Origin: Caminicella sporogenes DSM 14501 | Lineage (GTDB): Bacteria; Bacillota; Clostridia; Peptostreptococcales; Caminicellaceae | Direction: 5' to 3' | NCBI RefSeq assembly: GCF_900142285.1 | Contig: NZ_FRAJ01000021.1 | Coordinates: 1-39,298, forward strand | Length of the DNA: 39,298 bases | Shown here: positions 38,559 through 39,298 of the stretch, piece by piece | Layout of the letters: each line of letters starts with the position of its first letter | Position numbering within the stretch: the stretch's first letter is position 1 | Position numbers and translations under genes: made by a program | Notes under the pieces: generated by a model | Database searches by the model: none | The model's input: the letters and a program-made list of their open reading frames with translations, nothing else | Told to the model about the DNA's origin: nothing

Positions 38559-39298
38559 ATGATGACAAATTTAATAGGACAAATTAACATAATAAAAACA
38601 ATGAATATTAAACCTAATTTTTCAGCACTTGCAAGAGAATATAGTTTAGACAGAAGAACTGTGAAAAAATATTATGAAGGTTATGAAGGAAAACCTAAAG
38701 TTAGAAAAAAGCAAAGTAAATTAGATAAATATTATGATGAAATAAAAGCTAAACTTTCTATAAAAGGAGTTACTGTTAAAGGTGTTTATGAGTACTTCAT
38801 AGATAAAAAATATGATATAGGAACATATTCTAATTTTAATAAATACGTAAAAAAAAAGGGGTTAAAGCCTACTAAAAAAACAAAAGGACATCCAAGGTTT
38901 GAAACACCTGCAGGTGGACAAGCTCAAGTAAGACTGGAAGGAAAATTTAAAACTAATTTCTAAATATGGTGAAGAATTCATTGTTAACGTATTTAACTAT
39001 AAACCAGATGATCTTTATGAATATTTAAAGGATATGTTTAATTCATTGTTAACGTATTTAACTATAAACTTGGAAACTCAAGATATTGCTATTTTGAATA
39101 CAGGAAATCTAAAACTCAACAAGATGTTATAGAGTGCTTAATTTCAGCATTTAAAGCTACAGGGGGTGTGCCTAAAGAAATACTTTTTGACAACATGAAA
39201 ACAATTGTAAATATTACACAAGAAGGGAGGAGAATAAATAATAAAATTAAAGCATTTGCAGATGATTTTGGATTTAAAATATGCTTATGTAAACCAAG
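38559..39298 (+). pseudogene. istA: IS21-type transposase IstA, 5' part, frameshifted
   Basis: ATG 38559 has AGGAGGG 6 nt upstream. The N-end has the family helix-turn-helix (NFSALAREYSLDRRTVKKYY) and HPRFETPAGGQAQV, after which an extra A at about 38930 shifts the frame exactly where the first catalytic residues (D-W) should follow; the open frame ends at 38963. In the corrected frame the protein reads DWKENLKLISKYGEEFIVN and VFNYK, then a 65-bp insertion shifts it again, and it resumes as LGNSRYCYFEYRKSKTQQDV and VPKEILFDNMKTIVNI to the window's end. At least two lesions, so inactive. It differs clearly in sequence from the first IS21. Confidence 0.85.
38975..39068 (+). repeat. 29-bp direct repeat within the second istA
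   Basis: The 29 bp at 38975-39003 (starting AATTCATTGTTAACG) recur exactly at 39040-39068, with 36 unrelated bp between. Removing 65 bp restores the transposase frame. Confidence 0.9.

Noticed and set aside
38368-38568. Minus-strand ORF of 66 residues upstream of the VanZ-like gene
   Set aside because: No ribosome site or recognisable family, and it covers the presumed IS21 left end.

Overview
The window is AT-rich bacterial DNA with strong AGGAGG/GGGGGTG-type ribosome binding sites, frequent TTG and GTG starts, a SAM-I riboswitch ahead of metK and a YyaC-type spore protein gene. This points to a low-GC, endospore-forming member of the Clostridia. I cannot name the genus from the sequence alone.

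Layout. 1-1.9 kb: 5' part of an IS3-type transposase running off the left edge, a ComK-like gene, and a small operon of DUF1659, DUF2922 and YvrJ proteins, all on the minus strand. 1.9-4.5 kb: repeats, metK with its SAM riboswitch, more repeats, and a small membrane exporter gene (minus). 4.7-8.3 kb: TtcA-like tRNA thiolase overlapping a secreted phosphodiester glycosidase (plus). 8.3-11.6 kb: a small membrane-anchored protein, yyaC (plus), and an AEC permease behind an unrecognised 390-residue protein. 11.8-26.6 kb: a minus-strand carbohydrate-storage block, read in transcription order as galE, a four-helix-bundle gene, galU, glgA, pulA, pgcA, glgB, glgC, glgD, glgP. Terminators after galU, after pgcA and after glgP suggest several transcription units. 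Together the genes make glucose-1-P, ADP-glucose and UDP-glucose/galactose, polymerise and branch glycogen, then debranch and phosphorolyse it.

26.9-28.5 kb: a full-length Rpn/PD-(D/E)XK nuclease gene and a stand-alone copy of only its C-terminal part that keeps the same promoter/leader. 28.6-33.4 kb: a GAF/PucR-type regulator divergent from an M20 amidohydrolase plus AbgT-type transporter operon, with a tandem operator-like repeat between them. 33.5-35.4 kb: a CapD/PglF-type nucleotide-sugar dehydratase. 35.4-39.3 kb: a graveyard of broken genes: an Rpn remnant, a membrane gene cut by a decayed IS21 (istA 3' part plus an istB with a damaged Walker A), a GC-richer unexplained segment, a frameshifted VanZ-like gene, and the 5' part of a second, mutated IS21 transposase reaching the right edge.

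The most interesting signals are: (1) the Rpn long form next to a solo short form, matching the intragenic antitoxin concept; (2) intergenic tracts with a strict 7-nt period, most fitting CTYARYT, at about nine places; (3) a four-helix-bundle gene whose borders are inverted heptad tracts and which separates galE from galU, with the repeat now encoding the galE C-terminus; and (4) composite heptad-core-heptad elements on both sides of metK.
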